From Pararobbsia alpina_A (GTDB taxonomy: Bacteria > Pseudomonadota > Gammaproteobacteria > Burkholderiales > Burkholderiaceae): DNA of 64,000 nt. Within the stretch, counting starts at the first letter, position 1. Each line of letters starts with the position of its first letter. Location of the stretch: positions 248,001 to 312,000 of the forward strand of contig NZ_OZ221287.1 in the NCBI RefSeq assembly GCF_965118125.1, given 5' to 3'. This document shows positions 15,680 to 23,681 of this stretch, one piece after another. The position numbers and the translations under genes are program-made. The notes beneath the pieces are model-generated. The model was given only the letters and a program-made list of their open reading frames with translations. It ran no database searches and was not told the DNA's origin.

Positions 15680-16795
15680 TCAGGTTCGCCATTGCAGACA
15701 TTGCTGCCGCACGGTTTCGGGCAACGAACCGCCCTGCCGATACGTTTCGCGCAGCCAGGTCGCGTCGTTGATGTGGCTGCGTGCGATCGAAGCGATCTCG
15801 TCGAGTGCATCGGTCGAGCCCAGCGCTTCCGCATGCGGTCCAAGACGTTCGAGCGTGGCAAGCACATCATCGGCAATCATGCGGCGCTCACCCGTTTCCG
15901 GTGCGACCAGCGTTCCCCCGAGACCAAAACGGCACGCTTCGAATCGATTGAAGGTGTAGACGAGGTAATCGTCTTCACTGAGCGTCAGTGGTCGTTCGAG
16001 CAACAAATATCGCGAAAGCGTCTGGATGTAGGCCGCAAGCGCGGCCGCCCGATCGACCGATAGCGGCGTGTCGAGCACCCGGACCTCGATCGTGCCGAAC
16101 TCGGGCTTCGGTCGAATATCCCAGTAGAAGTCCTTCATGCTGCCAATCACGCCCGTACTCACCATCTTCGTGAAGTACGCGTCGAAGTTGTCCCAGGTCA
16201 GCACATACGGCGCACGTCCGGACATCGGAAACGCAAACACCGAATTGAGCCGCGCCGAATGAAAGCCGGTATCGACACCCTGCACATACGGCGAAGACGC
16301 CGACAGTGCGATGAAATGCGGGATGAAGCGCGAAAGCGAATGCAGCAGAAACAGCGCGCTATCCGCTTCGGGGCAGCCGATATGCACGTGCTGGCCAAAC
16401 ACCGTGAACTGCTTGGCAAGGTAACCGTAGAGTTCGGACAGATACTGGAATCGCGGCGCATCGAAAATCTGGCGTTCGTTCCATTGCTGGAACGTGTGTG
16501 TACCACCACCACACAAGCCGACGTTGAGTTTGTCCGCAGCCGACACGAGCGCGTCGCGCAGCGTGCGCAATTCATCTCGCGCCTGCGAAAACGTTGTGCA
16601 AATGCCCGTCGCGATCTCGATCATGCTTTCCGTGATTTCCGGCTTGATATCGCCGGGAACCTTGCGCTCGCGTATCAGCCGCATCAGATCGGAGGATGCA
16701 TTGGTCAGATCGTAGTCGTGCAGATTCACGATCTGAAGTTCGAGCTCGACCCCGAAGGTAAACGGCTCCGAACGATTGAATGGTTCAAGTGCCAT
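15680..16795 (-). CDS. ybdK: YbdK-type carboxylate-amine ligase (glutamate-cysteine ligase 2 family)
   Basis: This is a 371-residue ATP-grasp-like ligase of the GCS2/YbdK family. The N-terminus FTFGVELELQIVNLHDYDLT has the catalytic acidic pattern. CGGGTHTFQQWNERQI, FGQHVHIGCPEAD and DIRPKPEFGTIEVRVLDTPLS are the family blocks. E. coli YbdK has weak gamma-glutamylcysteine synthase activity. The organism also carries a full GshA at 41.2-42.8 kb, so this protein probably has another amide-forming role. It is followed upstream by a Kef-type antiporter in the same orientation, 89 nt away, a plausible two-gene unit linked to thiol or potassium stress. Confidence 0.93.
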   Translation of the reverse strand: MALEPFNRSEPFTFGVELELQIVNLHDYDLTNASSDLMRLIRERKVPGDIKPEITESMIEIATGICTTFSQARDELRTLRDALVSAADKLNVGLCGGGTHTFQQWNERQIFDAPRFQYLSELYGYLAKQFTVFGQHVHIGCPEADSALFLLHSLSRFIPHFIALSASSPYVQGVDTGFHSARLNSVFAFPMSGRAPYVLTWDNFDAYFTKMVSTGVIGSMKDFYWDIRPKPEFGTIEVRVLDTPLSVDRAAALAAYIQTLSRYLLLERPLTLSEDDYLVYTFNRFEACRFGLGGTLVAPETGERRMIADDVLATLERLGPHAEALGSTDALDEIASIARSHINDATWLRETYRQGGSLPETVRQQCLQWRT

Positions 16796-16884
16796 GCGTG
16801 CGTGTCCTGTTGTTTCGTGTTGTTATGGGCGTGGATTCATCGAATGCGTGGGCCGGCAAGTTCGGCCGCACGCAGTGACCACAC

Positions 16885-18087
16885 TCATTGACCCCGCTCG
16901 TTGACGGCAGCGAGCGCTTGATAGACGAGGAACGGTGCGACGAGCTGCAGCACCGCGATCGAGCACATCACGATGGCGCGCAGCGCGGGATCGAAATTCG
17001 GATAGAGCGTATAGGTGTCCGATACAAGCAAAAACGCGAGTGCCGACATCGGCGACAGTGCAATACCCAGCGCGCCGCCCTGCTTCCAGTTCAATCCGCT
17101 TGGCCGCGCAAACACCAGCGATCCCACGAATTTCGCGAGAAACCGCGCGGCAATCAACGCCAATGCCGCCACGCCGCCGAGCGGGATGTACTTCCATTCG
17201 AATGAAACGAGCGTGACGCCGAATAACACAACGGTCAGCATCCAGCCTGCCGTTCCGAAGTGCGAGGGCCAAAGCTGCGGACGCGGGTCGAGATTCTTGA
17301 AGATGATGCCGGCGGCAAGCAAGGCCATGATCGTCGACAGCTTAAGCATATGGGCGATCGCAATCGCAAGCAGAATCAGGCCCAGTAACGTGACGAACGA
17401 ATGTTCGTCGGCACTGCTGACGCGCCGAAAAAAGAAATTGCAGCTCAGTGCCAATCCGTAGGCCAGCAAAAGCGAACCGATGATGAAAAACGGTGGTTGA
17501 ATCAGCGTGGCCCAGACGTTGCCGTAGAACTCCTGGTGAATCCATCCCGATAGCAGCTTGAGCGCGACGACCGCGTACATGCTGTTGAGTGCGGCGAGCG
17601 TCATGAGCCGCTCGGTGACCTGCCCTTCGCTTTTGAGTTCGGCCCTGAGCTGAATGACCATCGCCGGTGAAGTCGCCATGGCAATCGTTGCAGCAACTGC
17701 GGCCGTCATCGGCAGCACGTGCAACATCCGCAGTGCAAACCACACCGCGATAAACGTCAGCGTCGATTCGCCGAGGCTCAATGCAATCAGCCAGGGATTG
17801 AGGCGGATCCATCGCAAGCTCACGCGGCTACCCAGCTCGAACAGCAACAAGCCGATGGCGATGTCCATCAGCAATCGGGCGTCTTCCGCAAGCGCATTGT
17901 CGATCACGCCGAGTCCGGCAGGACCGGCCACCAGGCCGATCACACCGTACCCGATCAAACGCGGCACTCGCCACGCGCGCCAGCACAGCTCGCCGCAAAT
18001 ACCGGCGGCAAACAGTGTCAGACCGACCCAAAAAGCGATATCGGCGGTCAGCGGCCATGCGGGCAAAAAGGCGAACGCAGACTTCAT
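16885..18087 (-). CDS. Kef-type cation:proton antiporter (membrane domain only)
   Basis: This is a 400-residue membrane protein of the CPA2 family with about 12 hydrophobic segments. It retains the family pattern IGYGVIGLVAGPAGLGVI near residues 46-63 and LLLFELGSRVSL near 85. It lacks the cytoplasmic RCK/TrkA-N domain of KefB and KefC, so gating must differ. The start at 18087 follows AGGAGGAATTACCGTCA, an excellent ribosome binding site; an open frame reaching 18156 has none. It lies upstream of ybdK in the same direction. Ion specificity (potassium or sodium) cannot be read from the sequence. Confidence 0.9.
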   Translation of the reverse strand: MKSAFAFLPAWPLTADIAFWVGLTLFAAGICGELCWRAWRVPRLIGYGVIGLVAGPAGLGVIDNALAEDARLLMDIAIGLLLFELGSRVSLRWIRLNPWLIALSLGESTLTFIAVWFALRMLHVLPMTAAVAATIAMATSPAMVIQLRAELKSEGQVTERLMTLAALNSMYAVVALKLLSGWIHQEFYGNVWATLIQPPFFIIGSLLLAYGLALSCNFFFRRVSSADEHSFVTLLGLILLAIAIAHMLKLSTIMALLAAGIIFKNLDPRPQLWPSHFGTAGWMLTVVLFGVTLVSFEWKYIPLGGVAALALIAARFLAKFVGSLVFARPSGLNWKQGGALGIALSPMSALAFLLVSDTYTLYPNFDPALRAIVMCSIAVLQLVAPFLVYQALAAVNERGQ

Positions 18088-18737
18088 TGACGGTAATTCC
18101 TCCTGTCGGATGGGGACCGGCATGCCGAGCACCGATGCGCGTTGCGCATCCGGCATGCCTGGTCTCGGGACGCAGCATTCGCTGTCGCCCGTTTTGAACG
18201 CGGTTGCGAGTCGCTGCGTTCAACGAACACAGGCCTCGCGAGACTGAGTGCCGGACGTGCCGGATATGACCTCGGCATCTGGCGGTTTGACGAACGCTCG
18301 AGCGGGGCGTTCGGATTCTTCTGCGCACAAAGCGTGCGAAAAGTTGCCCGGGCATTGTGCCATAGCTTCGCTGCCCTTCCGCTTGAGGCGGTCGGGAAGA
18401 AGGTCAGGCGAGTGCTTTTCGGTCTGTTCCGGTGTTTCCGGCGTCCGATAGCGAGGTCTTTAAGGGTGTTAACGTATTTGTGTGTATACACATAGTAGAA
18501 GTTAACAAGGCCGGCAGTTTTCTGTGGATAACTCGCCTTTCTGCTTTTAATTCATGATGTTGTGGAACGAATAACCGGGTGCGTACGAAGTGGAGTGCTC
18601 GCCGGAGCTCGGGAGAACCTTCCGGACGTTTTTTCCTGTCGGTCAGTTGTGCCCAATCGGTCCACACATTTCGCACCGGGGATATCCCCCGCTTATCAAC
18701 AGGATTGTGTGGATAAGCAGAATGCGCCCGGCGTGCC
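18088..18737. other. Long intergenic region upstream of the antiporter gene
   Basis: This 650-nt spacer lies between the antiporter start and the mnmC stop. Open frames here have no family resemblance or good start sites. It holds the antiporter promoter, a 12-bp palindrome TGTGTATACACA at 18481-18492, and the DnaA-box-like sites listed separately. AT content rises from about 18470 on. Confidence 0.6.
18523..18716. promoter_or_regulatory. Second group of DnaA-box-like sites, including an inverted pair
   Basis: TGTGGATAA, the exact complement of TTATCCACA, occurs at 18523-18531 and at 18708-18716. TTATCAACA at 18693-18701 differs from consensus at one base. The last two form a near-perfect inverted pair: CTTATCAACA at 18692-18701 and TGTGGATAAG at 18708-18717, separated by 6 nt. 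Together with the group at 15.2 kb, these flank the ybdK-antiporter pair. Confidence 0.5.
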
Positions 18738-20843
18738 TTACTGAATGTCGCGTTGCCGCAGCGCGCGCATGAGAAACCGTGCCGGATCGAATGCATCGAG
18801 CAGGCTGCGCGGAACGGGCGACGGCTCACCCATCACCTGGGACGCGATGATTTCGGCGCCGAGGGCCGCCCAGATCAGGCCGCGTGAGCCGTAGCCGTAG
18901 GCGCCGAACAGCCCGGGTTGGCGGGGCAGGTCGAGTGGCCAGGCACCGCTGAGTGCAGGGGCATTCGAGCGTGCCGCATGTTCATCGCCGAGCTGGCCGA
19001 TCATCGGCATCCGGTCGCTTGTTGCGCAACGTAGCGCGACACGTCCAGTCAGGGGCAATGTGCGTGCAGGGTCCTCCAGAGCGGACGCGCTTGCTGGCAC
19101 GAGGTGTTGGAGGCGACCGATGTTTTCGCGCTGACTCGTCTCGCGCAACGCGGTGTCTTCGTCGTCGAGTTCGTACGAGGCGCCCGTTAATTGATGCGTC
19201 GATCCTTCCGTACGGGGCAGCAGGTAGCCGTCGCCAATCAACGGAAGTCTGAGCGCGGCCAACGCCGTGTCGTCGACCCAGGTCAGCTGACCGCGAATCG
19301 GACGTGTCGGTGCATAGGCAAGTGACGCGAGTCGCGACGCGTCGTTTGAGTTGGCGACCACAACGACGGGTGCCTGCGCGATGCACTCGCCTTCGGCATC
19401 GTATGCAAACCAGATATCGTCGAGAGACTCGAGGCGATCAATTCGTCGATCAAAGATCAGATCGACTGACGTGGATGCCTGGGCAGCGCGAATCTGCGCA
19501 TGACACAGCGACGCCGGGTTCACCCTTCCCCCACGTTCGAACATCAACCCGCCGAAGGCGGGTCGAACCTCCAGCAAGTGTTCTGCATCTTCGACGGATA
19601 CATATCGAACGAGATCACGGGGCAGATCGAACGATTCGATCGCGGTTCGCAATGACGCCTCTTCGTCTGCGTTCGTCGCAACCTGGACCAGACCGTCGGC
19701 TTGCCAGTCGAATGGAAAACCGCGTTGTTCGAGCGAGTGCCAATGAGATAGCGCATAGAGAAAGCCGGCACGGGTTGCACGCGAAGCGAGACTGTCGTCA
19801 TTCGCCACGACAGGATGAAAGACGCCCGCGGGATTCCCTGAAGCACCGGTAGCAAGGCCATCGCCTGCATCGATGATGGCAAGGCGCAGACCGCGCGATG
19901 CCAGTCGCTCGGCAAGCGCGCAGCCGGCAAGTCCGGCTCCGATGATGATGGCGTCGACGCGCCCCGCCTCGGTTGGTGATCGGGTATTTGATTGAGGCGC
20001 AGATAGCGAGTTGGTGGACGGCACATGCGTCTTCATCGTTGGTGCTGATGCGGCTTCCGGATTAAATGTATTTGAGGCCGATGCATTTACCGTGAAGCCA
20101 CCCCGATCTCGGGCGAGTCGAGCTGCGGGAGGCTCGTGCCTGCGCACCCGCCATCGGGGTGCGAACCGGAAGGTTCGGGTCAGTGGAGTCGATTCTGATG
20201 TCGATGTCGATGCCGCGTCCGGGTGTGCCTGAAAGCCCGATGCGCTGAATAGTGGACTCATGTTCACCGCATCGCCAGCCACGATCAATGTCGCATCGAC
20301 ACCGGCCAGACGCGCGATCCCTTTAATAACACTGCGAGCGGATGCGTCTGCATCCGAGCTGATCGACGAATCGTCGAATCGAACTTCATCCGCGCGCAGC
20401 CAGAGTTCCGCAAGCGCATCGGCCACGCTTGAAAACGCAAGCGTCAGCACAACTCGACCCTGTTCGAACTCGATACGATGCATGCCGGCGACGCGCGTCG
20501 GCCAGGCCGCGTCGAGCGCATCCGTACAGCTATCCGTATCCGCCGCAGTCGCGTTTCCGTTTCGCTCGGGTTTTTGATCGGTCTCGGCATGCGTTGCGGC
20601 ATATACCGAACTGATCGACCGGTTCGCGCTGCCCTTGTCCTCTGCTTTCCAGTTGGCGATGACAGCGACAAAGTGCAATGTCGCGCAGCGATTCGCGAAC
20701 GAATCGGCACGCCATTGCCGCCATGCGCGCAGAAATTCCTCTCTCGCGACGCTTCGCAAATCGAGCACGGTGTAGATCGAGCGATCGCGCCAGCGCGCGC
20801 TCAAGTCACTCGGGTCGTCGGATGCCACCGGAACGTGGGTCAT
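18738..20843 (-). CDS. mnmC: MnmC-family tRNA-modifying protein: intact FAD oxidoreductase half, degenerate methyltransferase half
   Basis: This is a 701-residue protein. MnmC normally finishes mnm5s2U34 of tRNA with a C-terminal FAD oxidase and an N-terminal SAM methyltransferase. The oxidase half is intact: GAGLAGCALAERLASRG from residue 302, ATGASGNPAGVFHPVV, and a family-typical C-terminus near GAYGYGSRGLIWAALGAE. The N-terminal half aligns only in scraps (RAWRQWRAD, TLHFVAV, GRVVLTLAF, APRWRVRRHEPP). The expected SAM motif of the ETGFGxGxNFLATW type reads DLRSVAREEFLRAW (28-41), and the DGFAPxxNP active-site block after the acidic strand is gone (VRFDDSSISS). About 50 N-terminal residues of the usual enzyme are missing too. 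I infer an oxidase-only protein. Confidence 0.88.
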   Translation of the reverse strand: MTHVPVASDDPSDLSARWRDRSIYTVLDLRSVAREEFLRAWRQWRADSFANRCATLHFVAVIANWKAEDKGSANRSISSVYAATHAETDQKPERNGNATAADTDSCTDALDAAWPTRVAGMHRIEFEQGRVVLTLAFSSVADALAELWLRADEVRFDDSSISSDADASARSVIKGIARLAGVDATLIVAGDAVNMSPLFSASGFQAHPDAASTSTSESTPLTRTFRFAPRWRVRRHEPPAARLARDRGGFTVNASASNTFNPEAASAPTMKTHVPSTNSLSAPQSNTRSPTEAGRVDAIIIGAGLAGCALAERLASRGLRLAIIDAGDGLATGASGNPAGVFHPVVANDDSLASRATRAGFLYALSHWHSLEQRGFPFDWQADGLVQVATNADEEASLRTAIESFDLPRDLVRYVSVEDAEHLLEVRPAFGGLMFERGGRVNPASLCHAQIRAAQASTSVDLIFDRRIDRLESLDDIWFAYDAEGECIAQAPVVVVANSNDASRLASLAYAPTRPIRGQLTWVDDTALAALRLPLIGDGYLLPRTEGSTHQLTGASYELDDEDTALRETSQRENIGRLQHLVPASASALEDPARTLPLTGRVALRCATSDRMPMIGQLGDEHAARSNAPALSGAWPLDLPRQPGLFGAYGYGSRGLIWAALGAEIIASQVMGEPSPVPRSLLDAFDPARFLMRALRQRDIQ

Positions 20844-20888
20844 GTCAATCGGCGTTTTTACGCCTCAACGATTTGGTTGATTGCCCGC

Positions 20889-20911
20889 AAAGCCTTGATA
20901 CATAAGGCTTT
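20889..20911. other. Hairpin between divergent mnmC and hup
   Basis: AAAGCCTT-GATACAT-AAGGCTTT is a perfect 8-bp stem with a 7-nt loop, 45 nt upstream of the mnmC start on the minus strand. It ends in TTT on either strand. It could act as a short terminator-like structure or a regulatory hairpin in the mnmC leader. Confidence 0.45.
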
Positions 20912-21112
20912 CAAGCAGTAGAGTGGAAGTGTGTCTCGGTCGCGCGCTCATGTCTGAATTTTGTAAAAAACCCGCAAAGGCCCGTGTTTACAGGCTTTCC
21001 GTTGGGGTATCATGGCCGCGCGACGAGTGCTCGCGTGGTTTTGCAAGTTGGGTCGGCGCCCGCAACGCCTTATCTGGCGGGGCTGACCGGTCGATGGCGC
21101 AATGGACGCACG

Positions 21113-21118
21113 TATAAT
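21113..21118 (+). promoter_or_regulatory. Consensus -10 element of the hup promoter
   Basis: A perfect TATAAT lies 48 nt upstream of the hup ATG. The -35 region 16-17 nt upstream (around 21090-21096, GTCGATG) is a poor match, so activator or stringent-type control is possible. Confidence 0.55.
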
Positions 21119-21165
21119 CGGCGCGTTTGTGCCGTCCGTTTAAACCTAACTCAGAAAGGACTTCC

Positions 21166-21444
21166 ATGAATAAACAGGAACTGATCGACGCCGTCGCCGG
21201 ACAAACGGGCGCAAGCAAGGCGCAAACTGGCGAGACGCTCGACACGCTGCTGGACGTGATCAAGAAATCCGTTTCCAAGGGTGACGCAGTGCAGCTGATC
21301 GGTTTCGGCAGCTTCGGTTCGGGCAAGCGTGCAGCACGCACGGGCCGCAATCCGAAGACGGGTGAGACGATCAAGATCCCGGCCGCCAAGACGGTCAAGT
21401 TTACCGCCGGCAAGGCATTCAAGGACGCAGTGAACAAGAAGTAA
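21166..21444 (+). CDS. hupB: HU-family nucleoid DNA-binding protein
   Basis: This is a 92-residue HU subunit: MNKQELIDAVAGQTGASKAQ, then the DNA-binding arm GFGSFGSGKRAARTGRNPKTGETIKIPAAKT and the tail FTAGKAFKDAVNKK. AGAAAGGA lies 6 nt upstream of ATG 21166, so the longer open frame from 21127 is not used. It binds and bends DNA without sequence preference. It is preceded by a TATAAT -10 element and followed by a strong terminator, so it is a single-gene unit. Confidence 0.97.
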   Translation: MNKQELIDAVAGQTGASKAQTGETLDTLLDVIKKSVSKGDAVQLIGFGSFGSGKRAARTGRNPKTGETIKIPAAKTVKFTAGKAFKDAVNKK

Positions 21445-21540
21445 CGGTCCGTGCCTTCGAGCCGACAAGGCTTACGATCTTCACATCGCGGTAAAGCCCG
21501 CCGCAGGGCGTCAGTGATGGACGAACGATCGGATACCGGA

Positions 21541-21567
21541 ACCCGCCACGCACGGCGGGTTTTTTTT
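21541..21567 (+). terminator. Strong intrinsic terminator of hup
   Basis: ACCCGCC-ACGCAC-GGCGGGT forms a 7-bp GC-rich stem followed by eight T residues, about 100 nt after the hup stop. The plus-strand T-run shows that it ends the hup transcript. Confidence 0.9.
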
Positions 21568-21625
21568 CGTCCGGCCCGAATGGTCTCCGATACTGGATAC
21601 CCAACATGTGGGCGAGCACGTGTGA

Positions 21626-22846
21626 TCAGTGACGGTGATCGTGCCCGTGCCCGTGGTCGTGGTCATCATCGTGACCATGATCCGGTTCGTCGTCATGGTC
21701 GTGATCGCCATGAGGATGATCGTGGTCGTCATGATCATGATCGTCTTCCCACTCGGGGAACGGATCTTCAAATGCAGACCATCCGTCGGGGCCACCCGCG
21801 AATTCGGCGTCCGTGAGCAGACACGCATCGAGTTTGCGCTGCCATGCATCGCGGTCGAGATGCATGCCGATCAGGACGAGTTCCTGACGTCGATCACCGA
21901 CCGTTTCCCGGCCTTCGGCATCGGGCGACGAAAACCAGTCATGAGCGAGCTCAGCTTTGAAGGCTTCATCGTCGGGCCATTCTTCAGCAGGTTGCGCAAT
22001 CCACCAGAACCCCGCGGGGCCGTGGCGGCAGGTCTGTCCGACCTGCGAAACCGTGCCGGCCATGTCATTGCGCGACGCGATCCAGAAATAACCTTTGCTG
22101 CGCAACACGCCTGACCATTCGTCGTGAAGCAAGCCGAAGAATCGCGCAGGATGAAACGGACGCCGGGCACGATAGACGAACATGCCTGCACCTGCTGCGT
22201 CGTCATGGACAAGCGAAGCCGCATTGTGATCGAGCGCCACCAACCAGCCAGGCGCTGACGCCGCCGCTTCGAAATCGAACAGCGCTGCATCGACGATCGT
22301 GTCGGCATCGACCTTCCCGTCGTCCGTCATGAGTTGTTGAGCGCGCGGATTCAACTTCGCAAGCACATGGCGCAACCGGTCGAGATCGGCTTCGTCGATG
22401 TGAGCCGCCCGGTTGATCAGCAGGACGTCGCAGAATTCGATCTGCTCGACGACGACTTCACCGATCGTCCGATCGTCGCCATCGGGTGCCGGGATGCCTC
22501 GCTCGTTCAGACTGTCCGATGACGCGAGATCCTTGAGGATCGACGTGGCATCGACCACCGTGACGACCGTATCGATATGGACCAACGGGGGTTCATCGCC
22601 GAGCGTATCGTCGTCGTCCACGAAGGACTCAGCGACCGACATCGGCTCCGCCCAGCCAGGCAGTTCGACGACCGCCGCATCGGCGCCGCGCGTCGCGGCG
22701 ATCTCACGAAGTTGTATGAGCGGTTCGATGTCCTCGAGCGTCACGACACGCTTCGAAGCGTGTGAGGCCAGATGCTCGCGAACGGTTGTTTTACCTGCAC
22801 GGGCAAAACCGCACACCAGGGTAACGGGCAGAGAGAAGTCGGTCAT
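21626..22846 (-). CDS. CobW/COG0523-type P-loop protein lacking CxCC and NKxD motifs, with a 15-His tail
   Basis: This is a 406-residue protein of the G3E/COG0523 metallochaperone family. Walker A GFARAGKT is at residues 13-20. The family then usually has a switch region and the metal-binding CxCC motif. Here the chain passes straight from KRVVTLEDIEP to AAVVELPGWAEP, and about 45 residues with CxCC are missing. The guanine-specificity motif NKxD reads NRAAH (145-149). The CobW_C domain is intact (YRARRPFHPARF, then SKGYFWIASRN and VGDRRQELVLIGM). The tail at 366-406 holds 15 His in 41 residues, typical of zinc or nickel binding. Start 22846 or 22885 cannot be separated by ribosome-binding sites. 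A metal-binding role is likely; GTPase competence is doubtful. Confidence 0.88.
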   Translation of the reverse strand: MTDFSLPVTLVCGFARAGKTTVREHLASHASKRVVTLEDIEPLIQLREIAATRGADAAVVELPGWAEPMSVAESFVDDDDTLGDEPPLVHIDTVVTVVDATSILKDLASSDSLNERGIPAPDGDDRTIGEVVVEQIEFCDVLLINRAAHIDEADLDRLRHVLAKLNPRAQQLMTDDGKVDADTIVDAALFDFEAAASAPGWLVALDHNAASLVHDDAAGAGMFVYRARRPFHPARFFGLLHDEWSGVLRSKGYFWIASRNDMAGTVSQVGQTCRHGPAGFWWIAQPAEEWPDDEAFKAELAHDWFSSPDAEGRETVGDRRQELVLIGMHLDRDAWQRKLDACLLTDAEFAGGPDGWSAFEDPFPEWEDDHDHDDHDHPHGDHDHDDEPDHGHDDDHDHGHGHDHRH

Positions 22847-22921
22847 CGAAGGGCAAATGGGAAACGGGCTGGCGCGCCGATTCATGCGCTAACAACACTC
22901 ACGCACTATCGCATTAACGCA

Positions 22922-23362
22922 TTAACGCTCGACCGTCACGATATTCCACTTGGCCAGGATCGCAATGATCTGTTTGGCGTAGGCGTCGCGCAGCGCGGGC
23001 GTAGCAGAATGATACGCACCGACCGCTTGCCATGTATTGCCGTATTTGTTCATCTGGTGCCGCAGATGCCATGCGGCGATATAGACGTTCTTGCAGGGTT
23101 CCATCAACGTCTCGGATGAAATCCCATATTGAGACAACGCCGGCAGGTGCACCGAGTTGATCTGCATCAGGCCGTAGTCAGTCGACCCGTTATCGTTCTT
23201 GTGGACCGCGTCGCCATGATTGTGCGATTCCTGCCAGGCGATCGCGCGTAACACGAACGGATTCACATGCTGGTACGCCGCGGCCGCGTCAAAGCAGTCC
23301 GCGTGCGCAAGAGGCGCAAGCGAAGCACAAAGCACAGCCACCGTGGCGATCAGGGTTTTCAT
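22922..23362 (-). CDS. Secreted SLT-type lytic transglycosylase (IagB-like)
   Basis: This is a 146-residue protein with a signal peptide (1-21, ending PLAHA) and a single SLT domain: HVNPFVLRAIAWQESHNHG with catalytic Glu45, DYGLMQINSVHL, and AVGAYHSA. It cleaves peptidoglycan to make room for a trans-envelope machine. Its position beside and divergent from the gsp operon suggests service to type II secretion. Start 23362 gives the signal peptide; the open frame to 23443 would bury it. Confidence 0.9.
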   Translation of the reverse strand: MKTLIATVAVLCASLAPLAHADCFDAAAAYQHVNPFVLRAIAWQESHNHGDAVHKNDNGSTDYGLMQINSVHLPALSQYGISSETLMEPCKNVYIAAWHLRHQMNKYGNTWQAVGAYHSATPALRDAYAKQIIAILAKWNIVTVER

Positions 23363-23681
23363 CAGGTCGGCAGTTCGCTGAGGGTCCGAAGCCGACGCAA
23401 TCATACATGGACCACCCCCATGGTTGACAGCACGGTAGCGCACATAAACTGCTCATTTTTCTTTTCTCTGTCATTGAGCGGTCGCATCATTGCGCTCCGC
23501 CTCCGAGGCCGCTTAGCTTTGCGTAGTGTGAAATTTTACGATTCATTAGAGGCCGGTAAGCAAGCGATTTCGAGATGAAAAACTGCTAATGTTCGGTTTC
23601 ACGCGAAGGACAGGACAAGAGACACAGCCAGCGGCGTTCCCACCGGCGGCTGTCAGGAAGCCCGCTATTCCCAAGTGATCC
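23363..23681. other. Divergent promoter region between the transglycosylase gene and gspD
   Basis: This 319-nt spacer includes an AT-rich part at 23440-23600. A possible gspD promoter lies there (for example around GTGTGAAATTTTACGATTCATTAG), but no -35/-10 pair is clearly better than others. I see no operator palindrome or hairpin of note. Confidence 0.4.

Noticed and set aside
18142..18495. 117-codon frame upstream of the antiporter gene
   Set aside because: No ribosome binding site, Arg/Leu/Ser-rich with no pattern, and it runs through promoter and palindrome sequence.
20844..20990. Missing N-terminal part of MnmC hidden in another frame
   Set aside because: Reading the upstream minus-strand sequence in all frames gave no match to the expected YGDxYHS-type region, so truncation rather than frameshift is favoured.
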